Source: Maylandia zebra (taxonomy: Eukaryota; Chordata; Actinopteri; Cichliformes; Cichlidae). Taken from it: 64,000 nucleotides of DNA. Positions within the stretch are counted from its first letter, which is position 1. Every line of letters starts with the position of its first letter. Positions 11,469-22,875 of the stretch are shown piece after piece. The stretch covers positions 35,392,669-35,456,668 of the forward strand of contig NC_135175.1 of the NCBI RefSeq assembly GCF_041146795.1. Direction: 5' to 3'. The translations under genes and the position numbers were made by a program. The notes beneath the pieces were generated by a model. It searched no databases. It had not been told where the DNA came from and saw nothing but the letters and a program-made list of their open reading frames with translations.

Positions 11469-12862
11469 TAGGACTTAACCAAGACAGAACCAGAATCAAA
11501 ACTAGATGATGGTAGCACTGAAAATAATCATATACCTGCACTACACTTATTTTTTAATTCTACCAAAGTCCACTATTTAGATTCAGAAAGGTTTATATAA
11601 TTATTTAGCCTTCTTGTGCAAACAAGCCTGCATAACTTAATAAACATAGAATTTGAAAAATAACAAATGGTGTCTAAAAAGTTACACTAGGTACGAGATA
11701 CATGTTCTGATGAGTTTTGGCAAACAACCATTTGACTAACATGTGTGTCTCACCTGCTCTTGTTCCATCTCTGTTCTGTCCTCATTCTCCATCTCCCTCT
11801 CTGCTCCTCTCTGTCTCTCTCTCTCCCTCTCTCTCTCTTTGTGTAAGAAAGCAAGTCCATTGAGACTAAGACAAGAACAAGACAATAGTCCATTGAGACC
11901 AAGACCACGTGACATCCAACTCTATGCTATACTTCCCCTTGTGGGACTAATAAAGGTATATCAATATCAATACCAGTATTTATCAGAGGGTCTTTTATTT
12001 CTGCACACAGCTGCTTTCTGATCAAATCCAGCCACAGTATCTTTGTAGAACATCTGTAAGAGACACATCTGGCATTACAGCACCGACTGAGACCAAAGGG
12101 AGGGTTCGGCTGTAACATGCCACCTGCTTGTTTATGCATTAGGCTCTGTTTGTAATGGTGTAGCTATCATAAGATCTGTGAATATTAGAGTATTGCTGGA
12201 CTTTTGACCAAGAGCAGTGAACACAGTATATCTGAAGTGTTTTTAAGGGTTTTTTCTGGACTCAAACTCGTCCAGGTTTGTCATGTACCGCTGATATTCC
12301 AAGGTCAGGCTCAGCCCCGCGTCGTCATCATGCATTGGTTGGTGTTCTCGTCTATTGGACAATCTGCAATGCTGACAAAGGAGCACGAACCTGAAGGAAA
12401 CTCTCAGTGATGCTGAGATCAGCTTTCAACTGATTTCTGTTGAAAGCTGATGTTGGACAGACTGATTTAGACTGAAGTATTTTCATCATTCTTCTCCAAC
12501 TGAAGAAAAATATGTAATAACAATGTGTAATTATTTAGCCTTTAAAGTATTTTCTCTGTCAAAGGATGTAAATCCTGCTTGAATTTTGGAGTGATGCCTT
12601 TTTTTTCTGAAAGACACAAAAAGTGTTTTTCTGTACTCAAGTAAATGCATATCAACAAAAGACAGAACCACCAGAATAAAAAAGGAGGGTTTTTTTTTCC
12701 GAATTCTTTCCACATGAGTCTGCATTCTCAGTTCAGTTATTAAAAGCAAAAGAACTATAACACGGATAGAGGGCTAAGTAAAAATACCAAGTTTTTCAGG
12801 CCACATGTTGTAGACGCAAGGTTTTTATGTTTATTGTGCATTTTTGTGCAACACGTTACAAT
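11469..12862. other. Intergenic DNA with a CT-rich microsatellite
   Basis: A CT repeat lies at about 11,805-11,840. A block ending 'gggactaataaaggtatatcaatatcaatacc' (to about 11,980) looks like a LINE or SINE tail. No gene was recognised. Confidence 0.4.
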
Positions 12863-13690
12863 GTATAAGGTCAAGGTCAAGGTCAGATTTATTTATATAG
12901 CACATTTCCAACAGCCGATGCTGCACAAAGTGCTTAACAATAACAATAAAATTAAAAACTACAGTGTAATACAATAATAACAATAGAAACAATAGAATAG
13001 AAGAATTGAAACAATACTAACTAATTCAGATAAATCCAAAATGCTTGGGTCATAATGTGTTAAAAGCCAGAGCGTAAAAGTGTGTCTTTAGTAAAGATTT
13101 AAATTGCTCAAGAGTTTGAGCAGATCTAATATTAAAGGGGAGACTATTCCAAAGTCTGGGACCTGCCACAGAGAAGGATCTATCACCACGAGATTTGAGG
13201 TTAGTCCGTGGAATGGATAACAATAGTTTTGAACTAGATCTCATGGGTTTTCCTGGAGCATAGGCAGAGAGGAGCTCTGACAAGTAGGGGGGGCTCGGGC
13301 GTTGAGTGACTTAAAAACAAAAAGTAAGAGTTTAAATTGGATCCTGTAGGGGACAGGGAGCCAGTGTAAAGAGGCTAAAATTGGGGTTATATGCTCTCTC
13401 CGTTTGGTACCGGTTAGCAGGCGAGCAGCAGCATTTTGAACCATCTGAAGGCGATGAATGGTGGCATGATCTAGGCCATAATACAATGAATTGCAGTAGT
13501 CCAATCTGCAAGTAAAAAAAAGGTGGATGATACGCTCGAAGACGTCAGCCGGAAGGTATGGCTTTATCCTGGCTAGCTGTCTTAGCTGAGGTCGATGTTC
13601 TAAACACCATTTGTAAATGTAATACCTACAGCAAATTTGGAGGGAAAAATAAGATAATAATAATAATAAGACTTTTGACTTTAAGTTCAA
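12863..13690 (-). pseudogene. L2-type LINE, 3' end of reverse transcriptase plus 3' tail
   Basis: Read leftward, the sequence encodes the C-terminal part of a non-LTR reverse transcriptase: LDYCNSLYYGL, LQMVQNAAARLLTGT, LHWLPVPYRIQFK, then after a frameshift near 13,285 SELLSAYAP, SRGDRSFSVAGPRLWNSLP and FKSLLKTHFY. This motif series is typical of vertebrate L2-clade elements. It is followed by a short 3' UTR with 'ataaataaat' and a tandem 'ccttga' tail at about 12,870-12,890. The copy is 5'-truncated and frameshifted, so it is dead. Confidence 0.8.
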
Positions 13691-14140
13691 ATTATTGCCA
13701 GGTAAACCTCCATCTGTGCCACTGAAAACAGTTCATCTGACTTTGATTGCAAACATGTTTCCATTTGTCACTTCGGTCTTTACTCTAACATACAGGAAGA
13801 TCAAGAAAGAACTGGAAAATTAATCAACTGAGCGGAAATGTGTACGTGTGGTCACATTCATCAGCAGATGGTTCGTTTGCTTTATTTGTATTTGTAGCAT
13901 TCAGCAGCTCATCCATCTTAAAATGTAAAACTTTCCATGACAGACAACAGAAACATTCCAAACAGTGGAAAGATGAATTGTGCATCAGTCAGTTGGATTG
14001 CATGATCAAGAGACACAACATTACACTTACTTAATAACGTGATAACTTTTTTTTATTGGGTGATGCCACTGTAGCTACATCTGTCTCATATATACAGTCT
14101 ATCACAGAATTAACTTTTATAAAAAAGCTCAGCAACATGG

Positions 14141-14333
14141 TGTCATGTACTGATATGGCTATGTCTTAATGTGATGACTTTTGAACCGGATGTTGTTGTC
14201 CGGAAGGAGGCCCCGTTAAGTGGCTAGTTGTCAGATCGACTGTATTGAATAAAGCAAGAGAAAGACCGTGCTTTATGTCCTGATTTAATTCAGGGTGCCC
14301 TGCCTAATTCAGTAATAAGGCGGGCACACAACA
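14141..14333 (+). repeat. Short LTR of a Gypsy-like retrotransposon
   Basis: It starts TGTCATGT and ends near GGGCACACAACA. It contains 'tgaataaagc' as a poly(A) signal and is followed by a leader and a gag-like frame. The limits are inferred from TG...CA, as no second copy is present. Confidence 0.45.
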
Positions 14334-14487
14334 ATGACGACAAGGATGACAGGGACCTGGATTTGTTTTTGTGAGAAGCAGACCCGGCGGCGGCATGGTG
14401 TTAGTGAAAACTTCGCTACGTGGTCTAACATGTAAAAGTCGGGCATTCAACCGTTCGCCTGCTACACTGACCCAGCTACACTCGGAC

Positions 14488-14876
14488 CAAGATGGACGCG
14501 GTGGTTAACATCCTTCGAGTTGTTTGCTGATGGGAAAGGTCTTATTTTGACGGATAATGCTACAGATGTGGTCAGACAGCGGAGACGCGCTCTTCTACTG
14601 CACTTGGCCGGGCAGGACGTCTTCTCCACTCTACCACAGACGGGAGAGGCGAAGGACTACACCGCGGCGGTGACGGCGCTCAACACTTATTTTGTTCCTC
14701 AAGTGAATTTTGCATATGCACGCCAAACTTTCCACAAATTGTCCCAAACACCAGGTGAGACTGTGCAACAATTTTGTACATGTTTAAGGCGAGCTGCAAA
14801 GGACTGTGACTTTCAAGCTGACAATGATAACCAGATACGGGACGCTATTCTGAGTAAATGGCTTAACCAAACTTAA
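14488..14876 (+). pseudogene. Gypsy gag (capsid) fragment
   Basis: The frame reads WTRWLTSFELFADGKGLIL, RRRALLLHLAGQDVFSTL, then YFVPQVNFAYARQTFHKL, GETVQQFCTCLRRAAKDCDF and IRDAILSK. This is the retrotransposon capsid pattern ending in the 'Q..GE.v..F...L...a..C.F' stretch. The frame stops at 14,876, well before any zinc knuckle, protease or RT, so only the 5' LTR and part of gag remain. It belongs to a different Gypsy family from the Gmr1-like copies elsewhere in the window. Confidence 0.75.
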
Positions 14877-15249
14877 CTTACAAATACTATCAGGCTGATC
14901 CTGTCACGATTTGTTCCCCCAGTTCAAATCACGGACAAACAGTATCCCACAGCTGTTCATGTTTTTAAACCCATTAAACTCCACAGCAGGTCCCAAAGTC
15001 AAATGATCACTGCAGTATTACTGAGAGCTGAAAAACTGTCTAAATTCTTTCATCTATAATAAAATGATCCGTGTGGCTTCTCTACCAGGTGTAACAATTA
15101 AGTTTAACATCCAGGCATCCATGAAAATGGAATTTATGACATTAGAGAGTTAGCTCACTAGCTTCCATCTAAGCATGTTCTCACTGAGGGATTTATGACA
15201 CAAATTAAAATGTACAGCTCTGCTATCACTTCCAACATAAATGAAGACA

Positions 15250-15990
15250 GGAAAGTAAAAAGCAGTGACGTTTGTAGGGTTACTGAAGTTGGGCTAGCTG
15301 GTAAGATGTGCTACGTGAGCGCTAACGCGACAAAGCTATGTTAGCATAACATAAACAATAAAGCTGGAGGACGTTTTTCTACTCAATGAAAGTTAACGTA
15401 AGTGTTCCCAATGGTTGGGGGGAAATGCAATGGCATGGCAGGATACTGTAAATAGACAAAACGTCAGTCAGGAGAACCACAGATATAATCTGTCTGTGAA
15501 GGTTCTCAGTCATCCAGGTCATTGTAGTCATCTGACTTCAGGAATTCGCACAATAAGGTGGGGTCAGATGGCCCAGGATGTGAGGTCACATCCTGGGCCA
15601 TCTGATCTCAGGAATTCGCATGATAAGGTGGGGCCAGGTTTCACAATGAGCTCACCCGAAACTCTGGCTGATTGGGACCCACACCCAGTTTCACACCTTG
15701 GCTCAGGCGATTAGAGGATCATCAGGGGGTCCTTTTGTCCCTGTGTGGGGGGAAACTCCCACTAGGTTTATATCTGGGACTCTCCACCATTTGACCTTAG
15801 AACTGAAGAAGCTTCTCGGATGAGAGGTGAAACGTCTTCAAGCAACTTAAAGAAGTCCAGACGCTTTTCTTTGCAAGCTCCTTTGACCACAGAGATAATC
15901 CATCCACAATACGAGGTTACTCATTAATATACTGCTGCATGGGAATATCCATTATGTATTTTAGTCATGTGACCAATTAAACTAAGGTAG
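15250..15990. repeat. Interspersed repeat with an inverted copy near 47 kb
   Basis: The blocks at 15,250-15,360 ('agcagtgacgtttgtagggttactgaagttgggctagctgg') and 15,893-15,950 ('gataatccatccacaatacgaggtt') reappear on the opposite strand at 46,960-47,250. Here they are separated by a Penelope-like block (about 15,480-15,890), apparently a later insertion. Confidence 0.55.
15564..15605. repeat. Perfect 20-nt-arm palindrome
   Basis: The arms TCAGATGGCCCAGGATGTGA and TCACATCCTGGGCCATCTGA are exact reverse complements with a 2-nt GG centre. Direct repeats of 'caggaattcgca..ataaggtgggg' flank it. It could form a stable hairpin or cruciform. Confidence 0.9.
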
Positions 15991-16650
15991 CGGAGGGCAT
16001 TACACAGCAGTTATTTGGTTTGCTCTCAATTTTGACAGCCCTATAAACTGAGCTTTAAAATGATTAGCGGTAATAAATATACATTTACATATACATATTC
16101 CTCGGACGGTAAACTAAAAACTAATCTGTGTTGGCATTTTATTTGTTTTTCAGTTTATTTGTGAGGGAAAAGAAAACAGCCAAGTCTCCTCCTCTGATAA
16201 ACCTCCATTTGAAAAAGGTTCATCTGACTCTGACTGTAAATAATTTTTCATTTGTCACCTCAGGCTTTACTCTGAAATACAGGAAGGGAAATCGTGGCTC
16301 AAATAATTACCTATGAAACCATTTCTTTATTTTTCACACCAAACTGTTTTGTAAGACAAACTTTACAGAGTTCATTGAATACAACTAATAACTTGAGCTT
16401 TCACAACAGAGCAATAAAAAAATCCAACAAATTAAAAACAGAAAATAATAAAATTAATCATTGATTAAAATCCAAAATGATGAAACTCCAGCTGGATTAT
16501 TGTAATGGTACAAATCAATGTTAATTATCTCCTAATACTCATAACAACAAATCATAGTGTTCTCTTTGAGAAATGTAGTTTCTCTCATTTAATATACAAT
16601 AATAATAATAATGACTCACGAGGCCTCTAATTATAAGTGTTAGCTGGTTA

Positions 16651-18602
16651 CAGGGGTGGATCTAGAGAAATTTTCTTAGGGTGGCATAGAAATCAAATGG
16701 GGTGGCAAAATCAAAGTCTTCTTTTTGTCAAACACATACGCAGGTGGTTACATATGGTTAAAATGAGTCAAATGCAGTAAGTACACACGTTTTTCATATA
16801 AATATAGTCTGTAACTCAATTATTGTCTGTAGCCCACATAATTAAACACTTTAGTTACATAAAACAAGTGAGTTTGATTGTATGTACTGTACAGCCTGTA
16901 TAATAAATACATATGTAGCCCAATAAGTATAAAATCCAGAAAGCTACACAACATGGGGCGGTTGCTTTACAAACACAGGTCTAACTTAAGTTTCACTGTT
17001 TTTTGTTAGAAAACAATCACATTGTTACAGCTTAAACCGTCATGAACAAAAATTTAAACCTAATTTTTCATGATTTGTTGGATGAACCCACTGAGGTCTG
17101 AAATACAACCGGCCATGTTTGACTCCTTTTGAGTTTACGTTTGTATTTCACCCTCAAATTGTTTTATTTTATTTCCCCCGTTGCCTTGTTTGGTGTCATT
17201 CTTTTCAGCTCAACTGAATTTAGTTGTTTTTTTCACTGACATACTGCAATAGTATTAGTGATCTGAAATCACACAAAGAACTTAAAATCCTAGTAGTATT
17301 TTTTACTGTAAAAAACAAACAAAAAAAAAAAAAAACAGACATGTTGAGTAAATTTTCATAACTTGAAATGCAAATATAAATTGTACATATTGTAAACATA
17401 TACAACTATCTATCTAAAAATGCAGCCAATACACTTGCCGGTTTTTTTTTTCCATTTTGTACAACCATTTAAAAGTATTACTAAAACTAAAATGAGAGAA
17501 CAATCAGGTGTTGCACTAAGATGCCCCACAAATGATGTGTGCCAGTTAAAAAAAAAGTTTTTCCACCAAGAGACAGGAGAACAGCACAGGGACAAACCGG
17601 CAGGCCTGACAACAGGAGGTGTATCACTCCGCTGGTTTTCTCCTTAGTGGCAGTGTTTACATTGCAAATGTGCCTTTGTGACATTCATTAGTGCCCTCAC
17701 TGACACACAAAACAAAACGACTACACAACAAACTAACTACACAAGACAACACAACACACTAACTATACACTCCACACTAAACGTCACAAATCTCCCACAT
17801 CTAAAAACCCTCTCTCTCTCACTGTCTCGCTGCCGTTGCTCCCAAAACTCTCCCTCTTCCTAAACAACCAAATCCTACGTGTTGCCTTTTTTTTTTTAAA
17901 ATTGGTCGACATGGTACATTTTTCCCCCGATAGGAAACAGGTGGCTTTTTTTCCCCCTTTCTTTACTGTTTTCGCGCAGTCTTTAGAAAACGCTTAAAAA
18001 ACACACACATAAAAATGTGACGACAGTGTTTAGAAAAAAAGCGTGGCTGATATATATGATCATAACTCTGGATTTACTGGCCTGTAATTAAAATTAAAAA
18101 ACTTTGAAGTCCGAACTTTCAATATGGGCTGAAATAGAGACTCAGCGTGGCTGCAGCTTGTTGCTGTGTCAGCTTACATCAGTCATGTGATTTGGAGGTG
18201 CAGCGTGTCCGTGGACCACAGAGGGTTAATAACACTCACCTTGCTTCCATTTCCAGAGTGTAACAACCGACCACCTGTGTGAAATCTGAAATTCCCATGG
18301 TGTTATTCAAACTGTGCTCCGACACAATCATAAGCATCGCTGGCTACTGAAAACAAGAAAAAAGCCGGTCCTGCTGTGGGCTGAACCATTTGTTACTGGT
18401 GAAGGGGGGGTAACACTATAGAATATATTCAGTTTTAGCATTTATATTCACTGTTGACAGTAACTACGCTTAAAGTGTTAATGCTATCTTATTTTAATAA
18501 ACAACACTGTCATATGCAAAACTGGGGTAGCACTTGGGGTGGCAAGGGATCATTTTAGGGTGGCACTTGCCACCCCATGCCACCCTTCTAGATCCGCCCC
18601 TG
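16651..18602. mobile_element. Non-autonomous hAT element (1,952 bp) with perfect 8-bp TSD
   Basis: The left TIR CAGGGGTGGATCTAGA (16,651-16,666) matches the inverted right TIR CAGGGGCGGATCTAGA (18,587-18,602) at 15 of 16 bases. GCTGGTTA flanks both ends exactly (16,643-16,650 and 18,603-18,610). 'ggtggca' subterminal motifs occur at both ends. Open frames inside are short and give no transposase motif. Confidence 0.9.
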
Positions 18603-18744
18603 GCTGGTTATCAAAAAAAGCAAATACTGCACAAATTAAATCTTTAAATATGTATTAAACTTACGGGCGAGGACTGCTGCAGTATCAGTTCTGTATAACA
18701 GATACCATTGCTACATAAAAATTAAAGTACTAAATTCTACTAAC

Positions 18745-19200
18745 GTCTTGATGCACGCTCAATCATCCAGGAAAGTAAATCTCCAAAAGTTGATTCTGTT
18801 CATCTGGACGTAGCGTTTTGTGGGAGAAACGTTTCGTCACTCACCCAAGTGACGTCTTCAGTCTCAGCTGACTGCAGGTTTCCCCAACCTTATAAACAGT
18901 ACATTTAAATAATGACTGAAAACAGCCCACTGAAGGAAAAATGGGCTGGGAGGTCAGTTCCTTAATCTTAATTATGCAAATTCTCATGACCATTGATCAA
19001 CAACCACTGACCAAAACCCACTGATCAATGGCCATGAGTACCATTCACAGAGAGTTGGGGAATGGCTGCAATCATAGCGTTGTAAGATGGTGAAAGATGT
19101 ACCCTTAGGCCCCCTCCTCGATTCAGAGATGGTCGTTCCATTTTCACGTATATCCCTATTCTCTGCGAATGGTACTCATGGCCATTGATCAGTGGTTGTA
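18745..19200. repeat. Penelope-like-associated repeat with a long inverted repeat
   Basis: The block 'ttttgtgggagaaacgtttcgtcactcacccaagtgacgtcttcagtc' is shared with 8430-8590. A 36-nt inverted pair, 19,018-19,053 ('ccactgatcaatggccatgagtaccattc...') and 19,157-19,192, surrounds about 100 bp. The Penelope assignment is from memory. Confidence 0.45.
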
Positions 19201-19404
19201 AGAAAAGGAAAAAATCTTGGCGTAGATATCTATACTTGCAGATTCATAAATTTAACATCCAGGATTATTCACTGTCTCTTCAGATCCATTGTGATCCAAT
19301 GATTTCAGTCCTGCATGATCACGCTGATGTTTGCACAGAGCAGAAAATGAAGTGAATGTTTTTGCACATTAGTAAGAGTAAAACTATTTACAGCGTGGGA
19401 TCGT

Positions 19405-19645
19405 TCATGTTTGGAGTATGAACTGAGATTCTTGAAGCTGCTTTTTAACCCCACTGTGACAGAATTCATGTCTTTTTAATTCACTTGATGTGGGGAAGCT
19501 TTTCCCACATTCTTTGCAGTAGCTCATTTTGTCACCACTCTGTGTACGTTGATGTCGTTTTACACTCCATTGCTGACTGAAACGCTTTCCCACCACCACA
19601 GTGACGACAGGGTGGAGAACTGGATCCATCTGTGTCGCTCTGCTT
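19405..19645 (-). pseudogene. Terminal ZNF exon, frameshifted
   Basis: This is homologous to the terminal exon at 5339-5701. A TTTAG acceptor at 19,646-19,647 precedes a frame reading KQSDTDGSSSPPCRHCGG, which carries the CxxC of a first finger. The rest of that finger (GKRFSQQWSVKRH) is in a different frame because of a one- or two-base indel in the 'ggtggtggg' run. The last histidine of the first finger has become glutamine (HQRTQSG). A second finger, CKECGKSFPTSSELKRHEFCH, is intact, and the stop lies at 19,405. It would be the last exon of the ZNF-A gene, but with the frameshift it is probably no longer usable. Confidence 0.65.
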
Positions 19646-19699
19646 CTAAACAAAGACACACAGACAGTGAAGGTCAGGCAATTCCTTCAACATTTTTAT

Positions 19700-20272
19700 C
19701 CCGAATATTGCCTGAAATAAAGAGCATTTCTGCAAACATCCACATTTTACTGTTTACATTATAACGCTCAGCTTACTGGGCGAAAATGACTTCATTTCTA
19801 GGTAATCTACTTAATGGGAAGATTGGTGGTTAAACCCCTGGATGTTCTACTCTGCATGCCACAAGATACTGACCCCAAGCTGCTCTCCGATGCATCCATT
19901 GGATTGTGAATGTCAGACAGAGAGAAAGGGGAGGAGCTTTTAAAACTTTACTTTTTCCAACAAGTTTCAGGAGATTTGTATCCGATTTGACTCAATATTC
20001 TGTCCATAAAGTTTTCATGTCTAATTTAGCTTTGAAATTAACCCTCTCAGGCTCAAATTAAACTTTTTGTTGCTAATGCACAACCAAGTCCTGCAGTGGT
20101 ACTTCTGTGTAAAAAAAACTCATAAAATATGTATGTGGGGTAATCAGGTTGTTAGTTTTTAACTGTTGCAAATCGGCAACGGCTGCCTTGAGAGGGTTAA
20201 ACTTCATTCACGTAATACTTCAAAATAGCGGCAACAGTACAAATACAAATACATACCTCACAGTAACTGCAC
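19700..20272. other. Intron or 3' flank of ZNF-A
   Basis: No element or gene was recognised. In the ancestral gene this would be the intron between the ZNF-A exon and the terminal exon at 19,645. Confidence 0.4.
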
Positions 20273-21439
20273 TTATAGTCTCTTTCTGGTGTGGATCTGA
20301 CGGTGAAATCTCAGGAAACGTGGCTCTTTAAAAGCCTTTTCACACAGGTCACATTTATAAGGTCTCTCCTCAGTGTGGGTAAGTTTGTGGCGTTGCAAGT
20401 GTGGATATGTTGTAAACAGTTTGCCACACAGATCACAGGAGTAAACATCATGTCTGGTGTGAATCCGTACGTGAATATTGCGGTAACCTAGCGTCCTGAA
20501 AGTTTTTCCACAAATGCCACAGCTGTACGCCTTAATTCCAGAGTGAGTAACTTGATGATGTCGTAAGGTGCTACTGAAAGCAAAAGCTTTACCACACTGA
20601 TCACAGCTGTACGCCTTGATTCCAGAGTGAGTAACTTGATGATGTCTTAAGGTGCTACTGCAACTAAAAGCTTTACCACACAACTCACAACTGTATGGTT
20701 TAACTCCACTGTGGATGACTTGGTGTCTTTTTAAGTTTCCAGCCTGGGTAAAAGACTTTCCACACAACTCACACATGTACGATTTAACTCCACTGTGGAT
20801 GAGTTGGTGTTTTTTCAAGTTTCCAGGATCATTAAAAGACTTTCCACACAAGTCGCAGCTGTATGCTTTAAATCCAGAGTGAGTAACTTGATGACGTTGT
20901 AAGTGGCTACTGCAAGAAAAAGTTTTTCCACACTGATCACAGTTGTACGCCTTGATTCCAGAGTGGGTAAATTGATGACGTTGTAAGCGGCCACTACAAG
21001 CAAAAGTTTTTCCACACTGATCACAGTTGTACGCCTTAATTCCAAAGTGAGCAACTTGATGACGCTGTAAGTTACCACTGCAAGTAAAAGCTTTACCACA
21101 CAACTCACAGCTGTACGCTTTCTCTTCACTGTGGATGAGTTTGTGTGTTTTTAACCTTCCAGGATGGGTATAAGACTTTCCACACAACTCACAGCTGTAT
21201 GGTTTAACTCCACTGTGAATGACTTGGTGTGATTTTAGGTGTCCTTGCTGGGTAAAATTCTTCCCACACAAGTCACATCTGTACGGTTTATCTCCACTGT
21301 GGACCAGTTGGTGTGCTTTAAAGTTTCCAAGATGGGTAAAATTCTTCCCACACTCATCACAGCTGTATTTTTTCTCTCCCTTTATTCTGTGAGGTTTGTC
21401 GGCCTCCTGAGAGCGCTGACTTCTCGCTCCGTGTTGGTC
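20273..21439 (-). CDS. ZNF-A: 13-finger C2H2 exon
   Basis: This is the longest finger exon in the window and probably encodes a nuclear DNA-binding protein. The acceptor CACTGCAG|GAC ends at 21,440. The phase-0 frame starts DQHGARSQRSQEADKPHR, then 13 consecutive C2H2 fingers run from CDECGKNFTHLGNFKAH to CDLCEKAFKEPRFLRFH, all with their Cys and His ligands. Fingers are joined by HSGxKxY linkers rather than the consensus TGEKP. The frame ends HTRKRL and stops at 20,273. Compared with the homologous exon ending at 701, the downstream bases still read 'tataagtgcagttactgtgag|gtatgt' in a shifted frame, so a small indel created this stop and bypasses the old donor. Translation could also begin upstream at 21,487 in the same frame, but the acceptor and the shared leader exon argue for splicing. 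Confidence 0.85.
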   Translation of the reverse strand, partial: DQHGARSQRSQEADKPHRIKGEKKYSCDECGKNFTHLGNFKAHQLVHSGDKPYRCDLCGKNFTQQGHLKSHQVIHSGVKPYSCELCGKSYTHPGRLKTHKLIHSEEKAYSCELCGKAFTCSGNLQRHQVAHFGIKAYNCDQCGKTFACSGRLQRHQFTHSGIKAYNCDQCGKTFSCSSHLQRHQVTHSGFKAYSCDLCGKSFNDPGNLKKHQLIHSGVKSYMCELCGKSFTQAGNLKRHQVIHSGVKPYSCELCGKAFSCSSTLRHHQVTHSGIKAYSCDQCGKAFAFSSTLRHHQVTHSGIKAYSCGICGKTFRTLGYRNIHVRIHTRHDVYSCDLCGKLFTTYPHLQRHKLTHTEERPYKCDLCEKAFKEPRFLRFHRQIHTRKRL

Positions 21440-21615
21440 CTGCAGTGACTGAGATACAAACAGAGGCAGTGAGTGAAATGCAGTCATGGACTAAACTGAA
21501 ACTGCCTCCATTAGTGGGATCCAAGATGTCAACAAACACATTGTAGGTGGATTACTTGGTGTGTTTTTAAGCTTGTCCAATCTGGACAGAATCAACTTTT
21601 TGGAGACACTGTAGG
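21440..21615 (-). other. Intronic flank upstream of ZNF-A with a finger remnant
   Basis: Repeated upstream of ZNF-B, -C and -D. Read leftward it contains 'tctgtccagattggacaagcttaaaaacacaccaa', whose frame SLKTHQ matches the helix end of a finger, so a partial ancestral finger survives outside the exon. A pyrimidine-rich tract leads to the acceptor. Confidence 0.55.
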
Positions 21616-21647
21616 TGTGCTGTGCCCCAGTCTAGGGGTACAGGACC
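21616..21647 (-). repeat. 3' stub of a Gmr1-like LTR (unit B)
   Basis: Only the last about 32 bp of the LTR remain (compare 24,708-25,110). They join directly to integrase sequence at 21,648. Confidence 0.6.
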
Positions 21648-21755
21648 TGTCATGTGCAAGACTGATTACTTGGGGTCGAAACCTTTGTGATACAACTACC
21701 TGTTGAAATACATTCCACCCAAGATCACTTGATGAGGGAGGGTGCCATTTACGCA

Positions 21756-22566
21756 TTAACACGTTGTTGCCAATGCTGTAAACATGGGGGTTTGCTCGTT
21801 GGAATTTACAGCAAGTAAACATTTGGCCAGAGTTGGATCATTCTGTTGCACATGGACAAAATCTGCTTTACTTGCCTCAATAGACAGGTCAGGTGTAGCA
21901 GGTAGCAGGCTATCAGACACACATTTTTCTTCTTTTTCCACAGGTGGCTCAGCTTTCACAGGATCATCTTCAGAACACAGGAAAGAGTCAGACAAATCAA
22001 CATCACTGTATCTGCGCTTATACACACATGTGACGACACAGGCAGGGAAAACAGAGGGCAGACTGCCAGCAGCAGATTCAGAAACAAAAACCAAATCATC
22101 GATGGGGTTTTCAATTACCTCGGAGATTGGGAAAATCTTTCCATTTGCTAGATCATTCCCCAGAATAATAGTAACTGCCTGTACGTGCAAGCGAGGGCGC
22201 ACCCCAATTGCTACCGGGCCCGAAACGAGAGGTGACTGTAGGAAAACGCTGTGTAGCGGAGCCCGTGACACACACATACATATCCACTCCCCACACGAGA
22301 GCATCAGCACCACAAAACGAGTTACTAGAAAAAGGCAACGCGCTATCCAAAATGAGAGACTTGGTAGCCCCAGTGTCACACAAAATCACAATCAGCACAC
22401 GATCCTCCTCTTTTCCAGTAGGTGAGGCGAACGCTTTTGAAAAGAAAGGTCCGGAGGATCCGACGGGATTAGGCATAGAGACCAACCGACTCAAACCTGG
22501 AGAAAACCAACACTCTTTGGCTTTCTCCAGGTTTGAGTTTGCTCTTAGGGACGAAGTGATAGACAA
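21756..22566 (-). pseudogene. Retropepsin-type protease and linker, unit B
   Basis: The upstream frame carries VILCDTGATKSLI with the catalytic Asp of retroviral-type aspartic proteases. Near 22,270 the meaningful frame shifts to one reading LVSGPVAIGVRPRLHVQAVTIILGNDLA, the C-terminal protease fold (ILGND). An acidic linker rich in E, D and S then leads toward integrase. The frameshift is shared by units B, C and D, so it predates their duplication, and the protease is inactive in all three. Confidence 0.75.
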
Positions 22567-22875
22567 TTAGCAATGACATGGCTGGTGTCATGGCAATAAA
22601 AGCATTCACGAACATTCATGGGAACTGGATCAGGGTGTGTTTGATGTGCAGGAGAAACCCTTAAGCTCCTCGCAGGCGCAGACAACGGAGTATATTCACA
22701 CAGCTGAAAATGTAGCGCAATGGGTCAACAGAAACTCATCTGCGAGAACAGCAGCTGAATCCACCTTTTGCTCATTGAGGTACATAACAACATTTTTTGG
22801 AAGACACGTTTTGAATTCTTCCAACAGAACCAATTGTCTTAGCTAAGTAAAATCCTTCACTTTACTTGCACCTAA

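Noticed and set aside
15815..15845. Possible hammerhead ribozyme in the Penelope-like repeat ('ctcggatgagaggtgaaacgtc')
   Set aside because: It has a GATGAG...GAAAC arrangement, and Penelope-like elements are known to carry hammerheads, but the conserved CUGANGA box is not matched (CGGATGA) and I could not form all three stems. The related stretches at 8,480 and 18,830 fail likewise.
21784..22425. 213-codon plus-strand frame, repeated at 33.7 and 38.2 kb
   Set aside because: It is antisense to the Gmr1-like protease region, which has recognisable motifs on the minus strand.
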